DNA of 14,872 nt from Planctomycetia bacterium. GTDB taxonomy: Bacteria > Planctomycetota > UBA1135 > GCA-002686595. Under the pieces are notes generated by a model. That model had not been told where the DNA came from and ran no database searches. It was given only the letters and a program-made list of their open reading frames with translations. The DNA lies in contig SXKQ01000134.1 of the NCBI GenBank assembly GCA_005778045.1, positions 1 through 14,872 on the forward strand, written 5' to 3'. Shown here piece after piece: positions 1 to 7,718 of the stretch (its first letter is position 1; the number at the start of each line of letters is the position of its first letter). Made by a program: the position numbers and the translations under genes.

Positions 1-122
1 ACGACGTTCGACTTGCCGCAGCCATTGGGTCCGACGATGCCCGTGAATTCGTCGTTGAAGTTGAGCGTCGTGCGATCGGCGAAGGACTTGAAGCCGAACA
101 GTTCGAGGCGTTGCAGTCGCAT
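1..122 (-). CDS. smc: Chromosome segregation ATPase SMC, N-terminal fragment
   Basis: This is the first 40 codons of an SMC protein; the gene runs off the low-coordinate edge of the window. The ATG at 122-120 gives a protein beginning [16 protein letters not shown], the typical SMC start. The Walker A motif GPNGCGKSN follows at residues 31-39. In known SMC proteins this N-terminal lobe joins the C-terminal lobe to make the ABC-type ATPase head, and the dimer compacts and segregates the chromosome. The start codon lies 2 nt after the TGA of the NrdD-like gene, so the two are probably translationally coupled at the end of the minus-strand gene block. No Shine-Dalgarno is visible in front of the ATG. 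The family assignment is firm although only the head start is present. Confidence 0.93.
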   Translation of the reverse strand, partial: MRLQRLELFGFKSFADRTTLNFNDEFTGIVGPNGCGKSNV

Positions 123-124
123 GG

Positions 125-2200
125 TCAGCGGGTGGGGCCGCTCGCGCGCTCGCGCGCGGACGGTTCCGGGGTGCGGATCTCGGGGTCGAACAGGTGGGAC
201 TCTGGGGTGACGACGGCGGTCTGCGGGGCGAGCTCTCGCTCCCCAGATTCCTCGCGCAGGCGGTCGAAGCGGCGCCAGGACTCGACAAGCGACAGCGGAC
301 CGCCGCGCGAAGTGTCCTCGGGCAGGGGATGCAGCGCTCCGACCTCCACCGTCGACAGTAGCACGGATTCCGCCGTCCACGGCGTCCGACCGTGCACGGG
401 CGAGAGCCGATAGCCGGCGAGGTAGGGAGCGCGCGACGCCGGCGGCGCAGCCTCCCCAAACAGCAGCCGTTGCGCATGCTGCGGCAAGGCGGCGTCGAGC
501 TCCGCGAAGCGCGCGCGCGCCTGCTCGCCAAAGTAGGGCGTGAGCACGACGGCGAGCCGCTTGGCATCGCCCGCGCGCTGCAACGCCTCAGCGAGGAAAC
601 CGACCAGCCGCGCACCTTGGTCTGGTCGCACGTCGCCGTCACCGAGCGTCGCGAGCGCCTCGCGCAGGCCGACGGGCGTCACCGCGTAGGCGAGCCGCCC
701 GCGCAGGTCGCCCGGCCGCGAGCCGCGCGTGCGCCGCTGGAAGGCCGCTAGCTCCGCGAGCGCTTCCACGGCCGCGGTCGCGGCTCCCGAGAGCAGCTCG
801 AGTACGCGATCCTCGCGCCACGGTCCCGCGCGCAGCGCGATGCGCGGCAGGTTGATCGCGACCGCGCCGCCGCAGGCGAGCGTCGCGCGCTCGTGAGCGT
901 GGCGGTGCAGGCCCGGCCCGACGCACTGCACAGCGTCGGTGCCCCAAGTCGGGACGAGCCGCCCGGCGAGCAGCAGCGCTTCCACCGCAGCGAGGTAGGC
1001 CGGATCGCCCCCGCGGTCCTCGAGTCGGCGCGCGAGGTCGGAGTGATCGATGAAGAGCCGCGGCGGAAGCGCCACGTGCGGCAACGCCGCGAGGGCTTCG
1101 ATCAGGCGATCCGTCGCCGCCTGCGAGCGCGCGCCACCGCCGCCGACCCGCAGGTCGAGCGAGCGACCGGCCGCGCAGGCGCACGCGCACAGCGCGCGCA
1201 ACCACGTCTCGAGCGCCGACCCGCGCGAGCTAGCGCACAGCGGCGCGAGCAGCGCCGAGGCGTCCTCGAGCACGACCCCGTGGGCGACATCGCGCGCCAC
1301 GAGCGCGAGCTCGTCGAGGACGTCGTAGGGCGCGTCAGCCTGCGCCCCGCCGGCCTGCAGCAGCATCGCCGGCACCGAGCACCACAGCGCCTGCTGCGGG
1401 CGGCCGAGGTCGAGCACATGCAGGTCACCCGCGAGATGGGCGCGCGCGCTCTCCTCGCCGAGCACCTCGTTGAGGGCGAAGCGCCGCAACACGTCGCCGG
1501 CGATGCGCTGGTGGATCCCGCGCTCGGCGATTTCTTCGCCCTGCGCCGCGCGCGCGGGATCGAGCGGCGCATCCTCCTGCGCGAGCGCGTTGCGCAGGTC
1601 GAAGCTCGGCAGGCCGTAGGAAACCTGGCGCCGCAACGCCGCCGACAGCCCGAGGTCGAGGAGCTCGTTGTCGACGAGCTCGCGCACGAGCGCCGTCGAG
1701 ACCTGCCGCCAGCGCGCTGCGAACACGCGCTCCTCGACGCGCGTGGCGACCTTCTCCGCGAGCTCCCGCGGCAGCTGCGCTTCGTTGATGAGGGCCGCCA
1801 CGATGCGCGCCTTGCTCCACGGCTGGGTGCGATCCTTGGCCTGCACCTCGACGCGCTGCTTGCCGGCCGCGTCGCCGTCGTGCACCGACAGCGCCTCGCG
1901 CGCGCGCGCGCGGCGATCGCGGTAGAGGATGTAGGCCTTGGCGACGTTGGCGCGGCCGAGCTCGATCAGCGCCTGCTCGACGAGATCCTGGATCTCCTCG
2001 ATGCCCGGCACCGCCGCGCCCGGCGGCGAGTCCACCCCGTAGCGGCCCTCGAGCGTGAGCGTGACCACGCCGGCGATCTCGCCGGCGAAGCCGGGGTCGA
2101 CCTCCCCTACCGCGTCGAGGGCCTTGCAGACGGCCGCGTCGATCTTGCGCGCGTCGAAGGGCACCTCCCGACCGTCGCGCTTGCGCACGCGCGTCGGCAC
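125..2200 (-). CDS. NrdD-like ATP-cone protein lacking the glycyl radical site
   Basis: The 691-residue product resembles class III (anaerobic) ribonucleotide reductase NrdD, but is probably not an active enzyme of that type. Residues 3-100 form an ATP-cone ([16 protein letters not shown] at the start), and residues 118-193 look like a second, more diverged cone. The NrdD-like part follows, with [12 protein letters not shown] at 195-206, a Cys at 426 where NrdD has its thiyl cysteine, INLPRIAL at 449-456, and a TPVGLREAL stretch near 508-516. The C-terminus (640-691) is polar and low in complexity. It has neither the RVCGYLG-type glycyl radical loop nor the CxxC pairs that bind zinc in true NrdD. 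The start is GTG at 2200, 1 nt after the nrdR stop, with a GGAGG ribosome site 9 nt upstream. A role in nucleotide sensing beside NrdR is an inference. Loss of function is an alternative, but the reading frame is intact. Confidence 0.72.
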   Translation of the reverse strand: MPTRVRKRDGREVPFDARKIDAAVCKALDAVGEVDPGFAGEIAGVVTLTLEGRYGVDSPPGAAVPGIEEIQDLVEQALIELGRANVAKAYILYRDRRARAREALSVHDGDAAGKQRVEVQAKDRTQPWSKARIVAALINEAQLPRELAEKVATRVEERVFAARWRQVSTALVRELVDNELLDLGLSAALRRQVSYGLPSFDLRNALAQEDAPLDPARAAQGEEIAERGIHQRIAGDVLRRFALNEVLGEESARAHLAGDLHVLDLGRPQQALWCSVPAMLLQAGGAQADAPYDVLDELALVARDVAHGVVLEDASALLAPLCASSRGSALETWLRALCACACAAGRSLDLRVGGGGARSQAATDRLIEALAALPHVALPPRLFIDHSDLARRLEDRGGDPAYLAAVEALLLAGRLVPTWGTDAVQCVGPGLHRHAHERATLACGGAVAINLPRIALRAGPWREDRVLELLSGAATAAVEALAELAAFQRRTRGSRPGDLRGRLAYAVTPVGLREALATLGDGDVRPDQGARLVGFLAEALQRAGDAKRLAVVLTPYFGEQARARFAELDAALPQHAQRLLFGEAAPPASRAPYLAGYRLSPVHGRTPWTAESVLLSTVEVGALHPLPEDTSRGGPLSLVESWRRFDRLREESGERELAPQTAVVTPESHLFDPEIRTPEPSARERASGPTR

Positions 2201-2201
2201 C

Positions 2202-2672
2202 CTACGAGCCCTCCGGACGGCGCTGCTCGAGGATCGGCTTCAACTCGTCGAGGAACTGCGCCACGTCCTTGAATTCGCGGTAGACGCTGGCGAAGCGCAC
2301 GTAGGCGACCTGATTCAGGCCCTTGAGCTCCTCCATCACGAGGTTGCCGATCACGGAGCTCGGGAGCTCGCGGTCGTATTCCTCCTGACAGCGGGCCTCG
2401 ATGCGCGCGGCGGCCTTCTCGAGCTCCTCGGTCGAGATTGGGAGCTTCTCGCAGGCGCGCATCATCCCCTGCAGCACGCGATCGCGCTCGAAGCGCACGC
2501 GCTCGCCGTTCTTCTTGATCACCCGCAGCGGCGTCTCCTCGACGCGCTCGTAGGTGGTGTAGCGCAGGTAGCACTCGAGGCACTCGCGGCGGCGCCGGAT
2601 CGAGGCTCCCTCGAGGGCGGCGCGCGAGTCGACGACTCGGTCGTTGTCCTGCTTGCAGCGCGGGCACTTCAT
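2202..2672 (-). CDS. nrdR: Transcriptional repressor NrdR
   Basis: NrdR is a zinc-ribbon/ATP-cone regulator that represses ribonucleotide reductase genes when dATP is high. The 156-residue product has the normal family length. It starts MKCPRCKQDN, with Cys3, Cys6, Cys31 and Cys34 as the zinc ligands and DSRAALEGASIRRRREC between the pairs, which is the standard NrdR DNA-binding head. An ATP-cone spans about residues 49-139 (VIKKNGERVRFERDRV). The ATG at 2672 was chosen because the conserved MKCP begins there; the open frame extends further upstream, but without homology. The gene ends 1 nt before the GTG of the NrdD-like gene, so the two are probably co-translated. A candidate NrdR box lies 35-50 nt upstream, consistent with autoregulation. 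No SD is seen before the ATG. Confidence 0.95.
   Translation of the reverse strand: MKCPRCKQDNDRVVDSRAALEGASIRRRRECLECYLRYTTYERVEETPLRVIKKNGERVRFERDRVLQGMMRACEKLPISTEELEKAAARIEARCQEEYDRELPSSVIGNLVMEELKGLNQVAYVRFASVYREFKDVAQFLDELKPILEQRRPEGS
2210..2214 (-). promoter_or_regulatory. Ribosome binding site of the NrdD-like gene
   Basis: GGAGG on the minus strand lies inside the last codons of nrdR, 9 nt before the GTG at 2200. It is the clearest Shine-Dalgarno in the window and supports the GTG start, since no ATG lies nearby in this frame. Confidence 0.6.
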
Positions 2673-2706
2673 CGGGGGAGGGCGGCGAGGCCTCGGGGCG
2701 AGAATC

Positions 2707-2722
2707 CTACAACATCTTGTGT
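2707..2722 (-). promoter_or_regulatory. Candidate NrdR box upstream of nrdR
   Basis: The minus strand reads ACACAAGATGTTGTAG in the 95-nt gap between mnmE and nrdR. By my recollection of the NrdR box consensus (ACACWATATMTWGTGT-like) about 12 of 16 positions agree. The core ACAAgATgTTGT is an inverted repeat apart from the central mismatch. It is an AT-rich patch in very GC-rich DNA, and a TAGGAT -10-like hexamer (2704-2709) overlaps its downstream edge. No good -35 and no second box at the usual spacing were found, so confidence is moderate. Its place in front of nrdR fits NrdR autoregulation. Confidence 0.45.
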
Positions 2723-2767
2723 CTGGGCGGGGAGCCCCGTCCGACCGGCTGCGCCCCCGCCCCGCGC

Positions 2768-4084
2768 TCACTTTCCGAGACAGAAGCGCGCAAACAGGGC
2801 GTCCAGCACGTCCTCCGGGCTGGTGTGGCCCCCGATCTCGTCGAGTGCGTCGAGCGCAGCCCGCAGGGACTCCGCGACGAGGTCGAGCGGCCCCCGCGCG
2901 TCGAGCAGGGCGAGCGCCTCGAGGACCCGCTCCCGGGAGCGTCGCAACGCCTCCCCATGTCGCTCGGAAAGCTCCCGACCACTGCCGGCGGCAGCCTGCC
3001 GCTCGGAGAGCGCCCGCTCCACCGCGGTCCCGAGTTGCTCGAGCCCCGCGCCCGTGAGCGCGCTCGTGGCAAGGCCTTCGCCGGGGCCCTGCGCGCGGTC
3101 GCTCTGGGCGCGCACGAGCAGCTCGCCCTCCGCGGCACGGGGAGCGTCGTCTCGCGCGTCGTACACCCGCAGCACGAGGTCGGCCACGACCCGCTCGTGC
3201 AGCGCCATGCGCTGGGCCACACGATCGGGGTGGTCCTCCGCGAGCGCGAGGAACGCCTCACTCTCGCCCGCCGTGTCGACGAGCTCGCAGTCCAGCGTCG
3301 GCAAGCGCCAGATGCCGCGCAGCGCGTCCCGGGTAGTCCCGGCGCACTCGCTGACGAGCGCCGCGCCGCCGACGAGCGCGTTGAACAGGGTGCTCTTGCC
3401 CGCATTGGGCTGACCGACGAGGACCACCCGCGGCCGCTGCGCACGGCGCGTCCGGCTGCGCTCCCAGCCGAGCGCGGCAGCGAGCTCCTGCGCCACGATC
3501 GCGGCCCGCTCGCGCAGGTCCTCGCGGGGCACGTGGCCCGTGTCCGCCTCGTCGAAGTCGAGGCTCGCCTCGCACAGGACGCGCAAGTCGAGCAGGCGCG
3601 TGCGCAGCGACGCGAGCCGCTGCGAGAGCCCGCCGAAGAGCAGCGCGGTCGCGGCGCGGCGCTCGGCCTCATCGTGAGCCATCACGAGTTCGAGCACGCC
3701 CTCGGCCTGCGACAGTTCGATGCGCCCGCTCTCGAACGCGCGGCGCGTGAACTCTCCCGGCGCCGCGAGCTCCGCGCCCAGCGCCACGAGGCGCGCGAGA
3801 GCGGCCGAGAGCAGCGGCGGCGAGCCCGGGAGGTGCAACTCGCACACGTCCTCGCGCGTGAACGAGCGCGGTCCGGGCATGGCCAACGCGATCAGGGGCT
3901 GCTCGCCCTCGCCGTCGTGCAGGCGGCCACGCCACGCTCCCCGCGACTCGAGCGCGCCGGGCACATCGAAACGCGCGCAGGCGCGCACAAGCTCGAACGC
4001 GCGCGGCCCCGAGAGCCGGAGCACGCCGCGCGCGCCGGGCCCCGGCGGCGATGCGATCGCCGCGATGGTGCTCCGGCGCGCCAT
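2768..4084 (-). CDS. mnmE: tRNA uridine-5-carboxymethylaminomethyl modification GTPase MnmE
   Basis: MnmE (TrmE) acts with MnmG to modify the wobble uridine of tRNAs. The 438-residue product is slightly shorter than typical. The N-terminal tetrahydrofolate-binding domain starts TIAAIASPPGPGARGVLRLSG. A helical domain surrounds an inserted G domain with G1 GQPNAGKST (224-232), the GTTRD switch (249-253) and G3 DTAG (270-273). The C-terminus is FCLGK, matching the conserved CxGK that carries the catalytic cysteine (Cys435). The G4 motif NKxD is not intact: the aligned residues read AQSD (326-329), so guanine specificity may be altered. The start is ATG at 4084, 4 nt after the yidC stop. Neither mnmG nor rnpA is in the window. 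The yidC-mnmE linkage itself is common in bacteria. Confidence 0.93.
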   Translation of the reverse strand: MARRSTIAAIASPPGPGARGVLRLSGPRAFELVRACARFDVPGALESRGAWRGRLHDGEGEQPLIALAMPGPRSFTREDVCELHLPGSPPLLSAALARLVALGAELAAPGEFTRRAFESGRIELSQAEGVLELVMAHDEAERRAATALLFGGLSQRLASLRTRLLDLRVLCEASLDFDEADTGHVPREDLRERAAIVAQELAAALGWERSRTRRAQRPRVVLVGQPNAGKSTLFNALVGGAALVSECAGTTRDALRGIWRLPTLDCELVDTAGESEAFLALAEDHPDRVAQRMALHERVVADLVLRVYDARDDAPRAAEGELLVRAQSDRAQGPGEGLATSALTGAGLEQLGTAVERALSERQAAAGSGRELSERHGEALRRSRERVLEALALLDARGPLDLVAESLRAALDALDEIGGHTSPEDVLDALFARFCLGK

Positions 4085-4088
4085 GGTG

Positions 4089-6056
4089 CTACTTGCGCTT
4101 GCCGCCCGTGCCGCGCGAGGCCTCGGCCGCGCGCTGCGCGCCCTCGGCGCGCGCCATCATCTTCTGCATCCACGACTTCTTCTCCTGGCCCGGGGGCGGG
4201 AGCGAATCGTCGATCGGCCAGATCTTCTTGACGACGGTCATCTCGAGAATGCCGAGGCCCGACTGCACGATCATGTAGAGCGAGAGGCCTGCGGCATAGT
4301 TGTAGAGGAAGATGCCCATGACCGCGGGCATCCACATCATCATCTTCTGCATCTTGGCGGCCTGCTCGTCGGTCGGCACGGGCATGAGCTTCTGCTGCCA
4401 GATCCACAGCACGATCATCAGGATCGGCAGCAGGTTGAAGCTCTCGATCACTCCCACGAGCGGCAGGTGCGTGTCGAAGTTGAGCGTGAGCAGCGCGTCC
4501 GGCTTCGAGAGATCCTCGATCCACAGCGAAAACGGCGCGTGGCGCAGCTCGAACGCCGTGCGCAGGCAGGCATACAGGCCGAAGAAGATCGGCATCTGCA
4601 CCAGCATCGGGAGGCAGCCGCCGAGCGGCGGGGTGAGGCCCTCGCGCGCGAACAGCTCCTGCTGTTGCTTGCGCATCTTGACTGGGTCTTCCTCGTGACG
4701 CTTCTTGATCGCGTCGAGTTCGGGCTGGAAGCGCTTCATCTTCTTTTGGAAGCGCGCCATCGCCGTCTGCGAGCGACGGTTCACCGGATACAGCACGAGG
4801 CGCACCGCGAGCGTCAGCAGGATGATCGCCACACCCCAGTTGCCGACGAGCCCGTGGAAGAAGCGCAGGATCCCGACCAGCACCGCGCCGAGGCCCGCGA
4901 GCGAGAACAGGCCACAGAAGCTGCCGATGTCGCCGTCGACGATCGTCTCGAAGTCCTTGTACTCGGCGTACATCGCCTGCGTGTCCTTCGGGCCCGCGTA
5001 CAGAGCGTAGGGATAACTGCGCGTCTCCCCCTTGGGCGGCAGGTCGAGCTCGACCACCACATCGGCGACCACGAACTTCCACTGCTCCTCGGCCGTCTCC
5101 GGATTCGCGCGCCCGGCCGCGTCGTCGTACATGCGCCGCCAGCGCGCACTCGTCATCGAGGCGCGCGTGACGTCGTTCGCGCCGCGCATGAGCACGGCGA
5201 AGTAGTGGTTGTGCACGCCGGCGAACGAGAGTTCGTCGAACGGAACCTCGAAGGTGTTGCTGCGCTCGCGCCCGGCGTCGTCGCGCGGCACGCGCTGGGC
5301 GATGGGCAGCATCGCGCGCCGCGGCAGGTCCTCGCTGGTGCGACCGGCGGCGATCGCCTGAGGATCCACGTAGAACTTGTCGGCCGAGTCCTGCGGCAGG
5401 ATCTCCGCCGGGGTGAACGCGTAGCCCAGCCGCCGCGCACCGTCGAGGGTCTGGTTCTCGATCGCGAGCTCGACATCGACGCGGTACGTGCCCGGGTTGA
5501 AGCGCACGCGCTTGATCCAACGCACGCCGCTGCCCTGCGCGAGGTCGAACTCGACACCGTTCTCGATCTCGCGCATGCGCCACAGCGCGCGCCCGAGCGG
5601 CTCGCGTTCGAGATCGACGCTCGAAGGCTCGCTCCTCCATGCCAGCGAACCGGTCGCGCTGGCGCCGGAAACCTTGGAGTCGAGCAGCGTCACCCAGTGC
5701 GCCGCGTCCGCCCGCGCCGCCGCGTCGAGACCGATCTGGTCGTAGAAGGTCCCGAGCTTGAGCTCCGTGAGACGCGCGCCACGGTTCGAGAACGTCGCGC
5801 GGTAGCTACCCACGTCGCCCGGCGTGCCGAACATGAGCGTCTGGGTGCGCTCGCTTTCCTCGCCCACCTTCTCGCCCAGCACCGGCCGGTCGTCGACGGG
5901 CTTGGGCTCCTTCGCCTCGGTCGCGCGCGTCTCGTCGACGGGCGCCTCGATCGGCAGCAGCGAACGGGAAGGCTCCGGCGGCTTGGGGGCGAAGAACTGC
6001 CACACGACCAGCACGACGGTCGAGAGCACGAGGGCAGTGAGCAGGCGCTTTTCCAA
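4089..6056 (-). CDS. yidC: Membrane protein insertase YidC
   Basis: YidC/Oxa1 inserts and folds proteins in the cytoplasmic membrane, alone or with SecYEG. The 655-residue product has the Gram-negative layout. A first membrane helix (about 5-22) is followed by an acidic/Pro linker and a large periplasmic beta domain (about 70-365). The five-helix insertase core begins near 378. The conserved groove arginine is visible in LTLAVRLVLYP (Arg419), followed by the charged coiled-coil hairpin (430-470) and GGCLPMLVQMPIFFGLY (479-495). The C-terminal tail is basic (ends GGKRK). The start is taken as TTG at 6056, giving the family-typical MEKRLLTALV; the open frame runs far upstream but without homology. 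An ATC two codons earlier is a less likely start. No clear SD is seen. Confidence 0.92.
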   Translation of the reverse strand: MEKRLLTALVLSTVVLVVWQFFAPKPPEPSRSLLPIEAPVDETRATEAKEPKPVDDRPVLGEKVGEESERTQTLMFGTPGDVGSYRATFSNRGARLTELKLGTFYDQIGLDAAARADAAHWVTLLDSKVSGASATGSLAWRSEPSSVDLEREPLGRALWRMREIENGVEFDLAQGSGVRWIKRVRFNPGTYRVDVELAIENQTLDGARRLGYAFTPAEILPQDSADKFYVDPQAIAAGRTSEDLPRRAMLPIAQRVPRDDAGRERSNTFEVPFDELSFAGVHNHYFAVLMRGANDVTRASMTSARWRRMYDDAAGRANPETAEEQWKFVVADVVVELDLPPKGETRSYPYALYAGPKDTQAMYAEYKDFETIVDGDIGSFCGLFSLAGLGAVLVGILRFFHGLVGNWGVAIILLTLAVRLVLYPVNRRSQTAMARFQKKMKRFQPELDAIKKRHEEDPVKMRKQQQELFAREGLTPPLGGCLPMLVQMPIFFGLYACLRTAFELRHAPFSLWIEDLSKPDALLTLNFDTHLPLVGVIESFNLLPILMIVLWIWQQKLMPVPTDEQAAKMQKMMMWMPAVMGIFLYNYAAGLSLYMIVQSGLGILEMTVVKKIWPIDDSLPPPGQEKKSWMQKMMARAEGAQRAAEASRGTGGKRK

Positions 6057-6109
6057 GTTGATTCGCGGTGATTCCGAGGGGGGGAAGCTGTTTTGGAGAC
6101 GGGAGCACG

Positions 6110-6928
6110 CTACTGGCCCAGCGCAAGGCGATCGGCGAGGTGCACGGGCAGCTCGGGGACGGCGCGGATGTGCTCCTGCGCCGTGGCGACGTCGTACTCG
6201 AGCCGCACGAAGGTCAGGTTCTGGCCGTCGAAGAGCGCGTAGGAGAGCCGCCGGTCGCCGTCGCGCGGCTTGCCGACCGAGCCGACGTTGACGATCGCGC
6301 GGCAGCGCGCGAGGTTGCCGAGCTCGTAGGGGCCTTCGGTACCGCGCGGACGGTAGTAGCGACTGTCCTCGTAGAAGATCCCGGGCACGTGGCTGTGACC
6401 GACGAAGCACACGCCTGAGCGCCCGTCGGGGTCGAGCGCGCGCATGCGGTCGAAGTTGGCCTGCATCTTGGCCCCATCGCGCGCGTCGCGCGGCAGCAGG
6501 TACTCGCGCACCGGATCGCGCGGGCTGCCATGGGCGTACATGGCGCCGTCCTCGACCACGAGCGGCTCGAGCCCACCGAGGAAGTCCCAGTACTCGAGCG
6601 TCCGCTCCCCGCTCGCCCCACCCGCGTTGATCTGGTCCCGCGTCCAATCGATCGCGCGCCGGGCGTTGGGATTGAAGTCCTCGCCCGAGGAGAGCACGGC
6701 GGCCTCGTGGTTGCCCTGCAGGCACAGCCCGCGAGGCGCTCCCTCGCGCGGCGCGCAGGCCTCGATCACGATCTCGAGGCACTCCGTCGGCCGCGCGCCA
6801 TAGCCGATCACGTCCCCGAGGCACACGAAGCGCGCCGCTCCCCGCTCGCGCGCATCCCGCATCGCGAGCGTGAGCGCCGGCAAGTTGCTGTGCAGGTCCG
6901 AGATGAGAGCAGTCAGCAGGTACGTCAC
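6110..6928 (-). CDS. Calcineurin-like metallophosphoesterase (YfcE/MJ0936-type)
   Basis: This 272-residue cytoplasmic protein has the full set of binuclear-metal phosphoesterase motifs: ISDLHSNL (Asp11, His13), LGDVIGYG (Asp39), GNHE (Asn73, His74), AHGSPRD (His133) and VGHSHVPG (His178, His180). This arrangement fits the Metallophos_2 group of small phosphodiesterases and nucleotidases. The physiological substrate cannot be told from sequence. GTG at 6928 was chosen because it puts the first metal motif nine residues from the start, as in relatives; a TTG at 6976 would add 16 residues without homology. The gene lies 53 nt upstream of yidC in the same direction. Confidence 0.85.
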   Translation of the reverse strand: MTYLLTALISDLHSNLPALTLAMRDARERGAARFVCLGDVIGYGARPTECLEIVIEACAPREGAPRGLCLQGNHEAAVLSSGEDFNPNARRAIDWTRDQINAGGASGERTLEYWDFLGGLEPLVVEDGAMYAHGSPRDPVREYLLPRDARDGAKMQANFDRMRALDPDGRSGVCFVGHSHVPGIFYEDSRYYRPRGTEGPYELGNLARCRAIVNVGSVGKPRDGDRRLSYALFDGQNLTFVRLEYDVATAQEHIRAVPELPVHLADRLALGQ

Positions 6929-7020
6929 GGGGCGCCGGTTCCCAAGGGTCGGCCCGGGCTCCAGCGCCCGCTCCAACAGGACTGGGGAGTATCAGGAACA
7001 CCCCCCCGCGGCGGCAAGCC

Positions 7021-7552
7021 CTAGTGGACGGTCACCATGCTCCAAGGCCCGCGCAGGGGCGAGCCGTTGCACGAATCGTCCGGCCGAGCGGCGCGCTGGC
7101 GGTCGAGCGCAGCGGCGGACTCGGCCGCCCCGGCTTCCGGCGCGACGCCGCTCCTCCGCACGGCGTCCGCGGCCGACCGGGAGCACGCGGAGCCCGTGAC
7201 CTGCCGCGGCTGCCAGACGAAGGCGGACCTGAACGACGACGAGCTCCTCGTCCTGCCAGAACACCGCATGGCCCCAGTCGTTCTCGCCCAGATTTTCCAC
7301 GAACGCGGGCAGCTCCTCCTCGCGGCAGGCGAGGAAGCCGAGCTCGTCCACGGCGAGGACCTTGTAGGCGACGAGCAACGGTGCGGGAACGAGCGCGAGC
7401 AGGCTGCAGACCATGCCGAGCAGCGTCGGAACGTCGCGCGCCCGGAGCGCCCGGAGCGCCCGGAGCGTACGGAGCGTACGGAGCGGCTGCCGCGCCAGCG
7501 TGGCGAGCCCACCCGCGAACGCGAGCGGAACCAGCGCGTAGATCGCGAGCAA
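7021..7552 (-). pseudogene. Frameshifted membrane protein gene of unknown family, main part
   Basis: I do not recognise this gene. From a TTG at 7552 the minus strand encodes a hydrophobic helix (SLLAIYALVPLAFAGG), a basic loop of LRT/LRA repeats, a second helix (GMVCSLLALVPAPLLVAY) and a soluble part (ELPAFVENLGENDWGHAVFW). GC-rich third codon positions follow this frame until about 7235 and then move to another frame, which encodes FVWQPRQVTGSACSRSAAD and ends CNGSPLRGPWSMVTVH with TAG at 7021-7023. The original frame would run to 6992 with a low-GC3, Arg-rich tail that does not look coding. I read this as one gene with an indel at about 7225-7245. It may be natural or a sequencing error; two unrelated ORFs are less likely. 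The N-terminal part may be the fragment at 7607-7693, just upstream in the same frame. Confidence 0.5.
7443..7486 (-). repeat. 9-bp tandem repeat inside the membrane protein gene
   Basis: Plus-strand units are cggagcgcc twice, cggagcgta twice, then a partial cggagcgg. On the coding strand each unit is three codons, so the repeat encodes LRT-LRT-LRA-LRA in the basic loop between two predicted membrane helices. Its 9-bp period keeps the frame. Confidence 0.85.
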
Positions 7553-7606
7553 GGAGGCGCGGTCGAGCAGCGCACTGTGCGCGGCATTCTCCGAATCGAG
7601 CAGCTA

Positions 7607-7693
7607 TCACTCGGTCGGCACGATGGCGGCAGGCAAGCACAGGCGGAACAGGATCCGGATCCCGCACCCGCCCGCGCGCGGCAGGCCGCGCAC
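7607..7693 (-). pseudogene. Short ORF, probable N-terminal fragment of the broken membrane protein
   Basis: A GTG at 7693 begins a 28-residue frame with almost only G or C at third positions. It encodes a basic start (VRGLPRAGGCGIR), then the hydrophobic ILFRLCLPAAIV, then PTE. It ends in TGA (7607-7609) followed at once by in-frame TAG (7604-7606). Past the two stops the same frame continues with LLDSENAAHSALLDRA into the membrane protein at 7552. With the stops ignored, the topology obeys the positive-inside rule (basic N-terminus in, acidic loop out, Arg-rich loop in), which suggests one interrupted gene. The alternative is a separate tiny membrane peptide. It starts 25 nt after the glycosyltransferase stop. 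Confidence 0.4.
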
Positions 7694-7718
7694 GCCCGCG
7701 GAGATGGGGCCAGCCAGC

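Noticed and set aside
893..2272. Long plus-strand open frame opposite the NrdD-like gene
   Set aside because: Arg/Glu/Leu-rich, low-complexity antisense shadow of a real minus-strand gene. The same applies to plus-strand frames at 2055-3413, 2717-4231, 3720-6071, 7623-8762, 8128-9417 and 9498-11036. None shows a domain or motif.
6057..7001. Upstream extension of yidC to 7001
   Set aside because: The frame is open, but the 315 extra residues are out of frame with the clear metallophosphoesterase gene and have no YidC homology. The family start MEKRLL is at 6056.
7229..7240. Programmed ribosomal frameshift in GTCGTCGTTCAGG
   Set aside because: No classical slippery heptamer or SD-like stimulator next to it, and the same gene also has tandem stops upstream. 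Mutation or sequencing error is simpler.
7443..7486. CRISPR-like repeat
   Set aside because: The units are 9 bp, contiguous with no spacers, and encode an in-frame tripeptide repeat.
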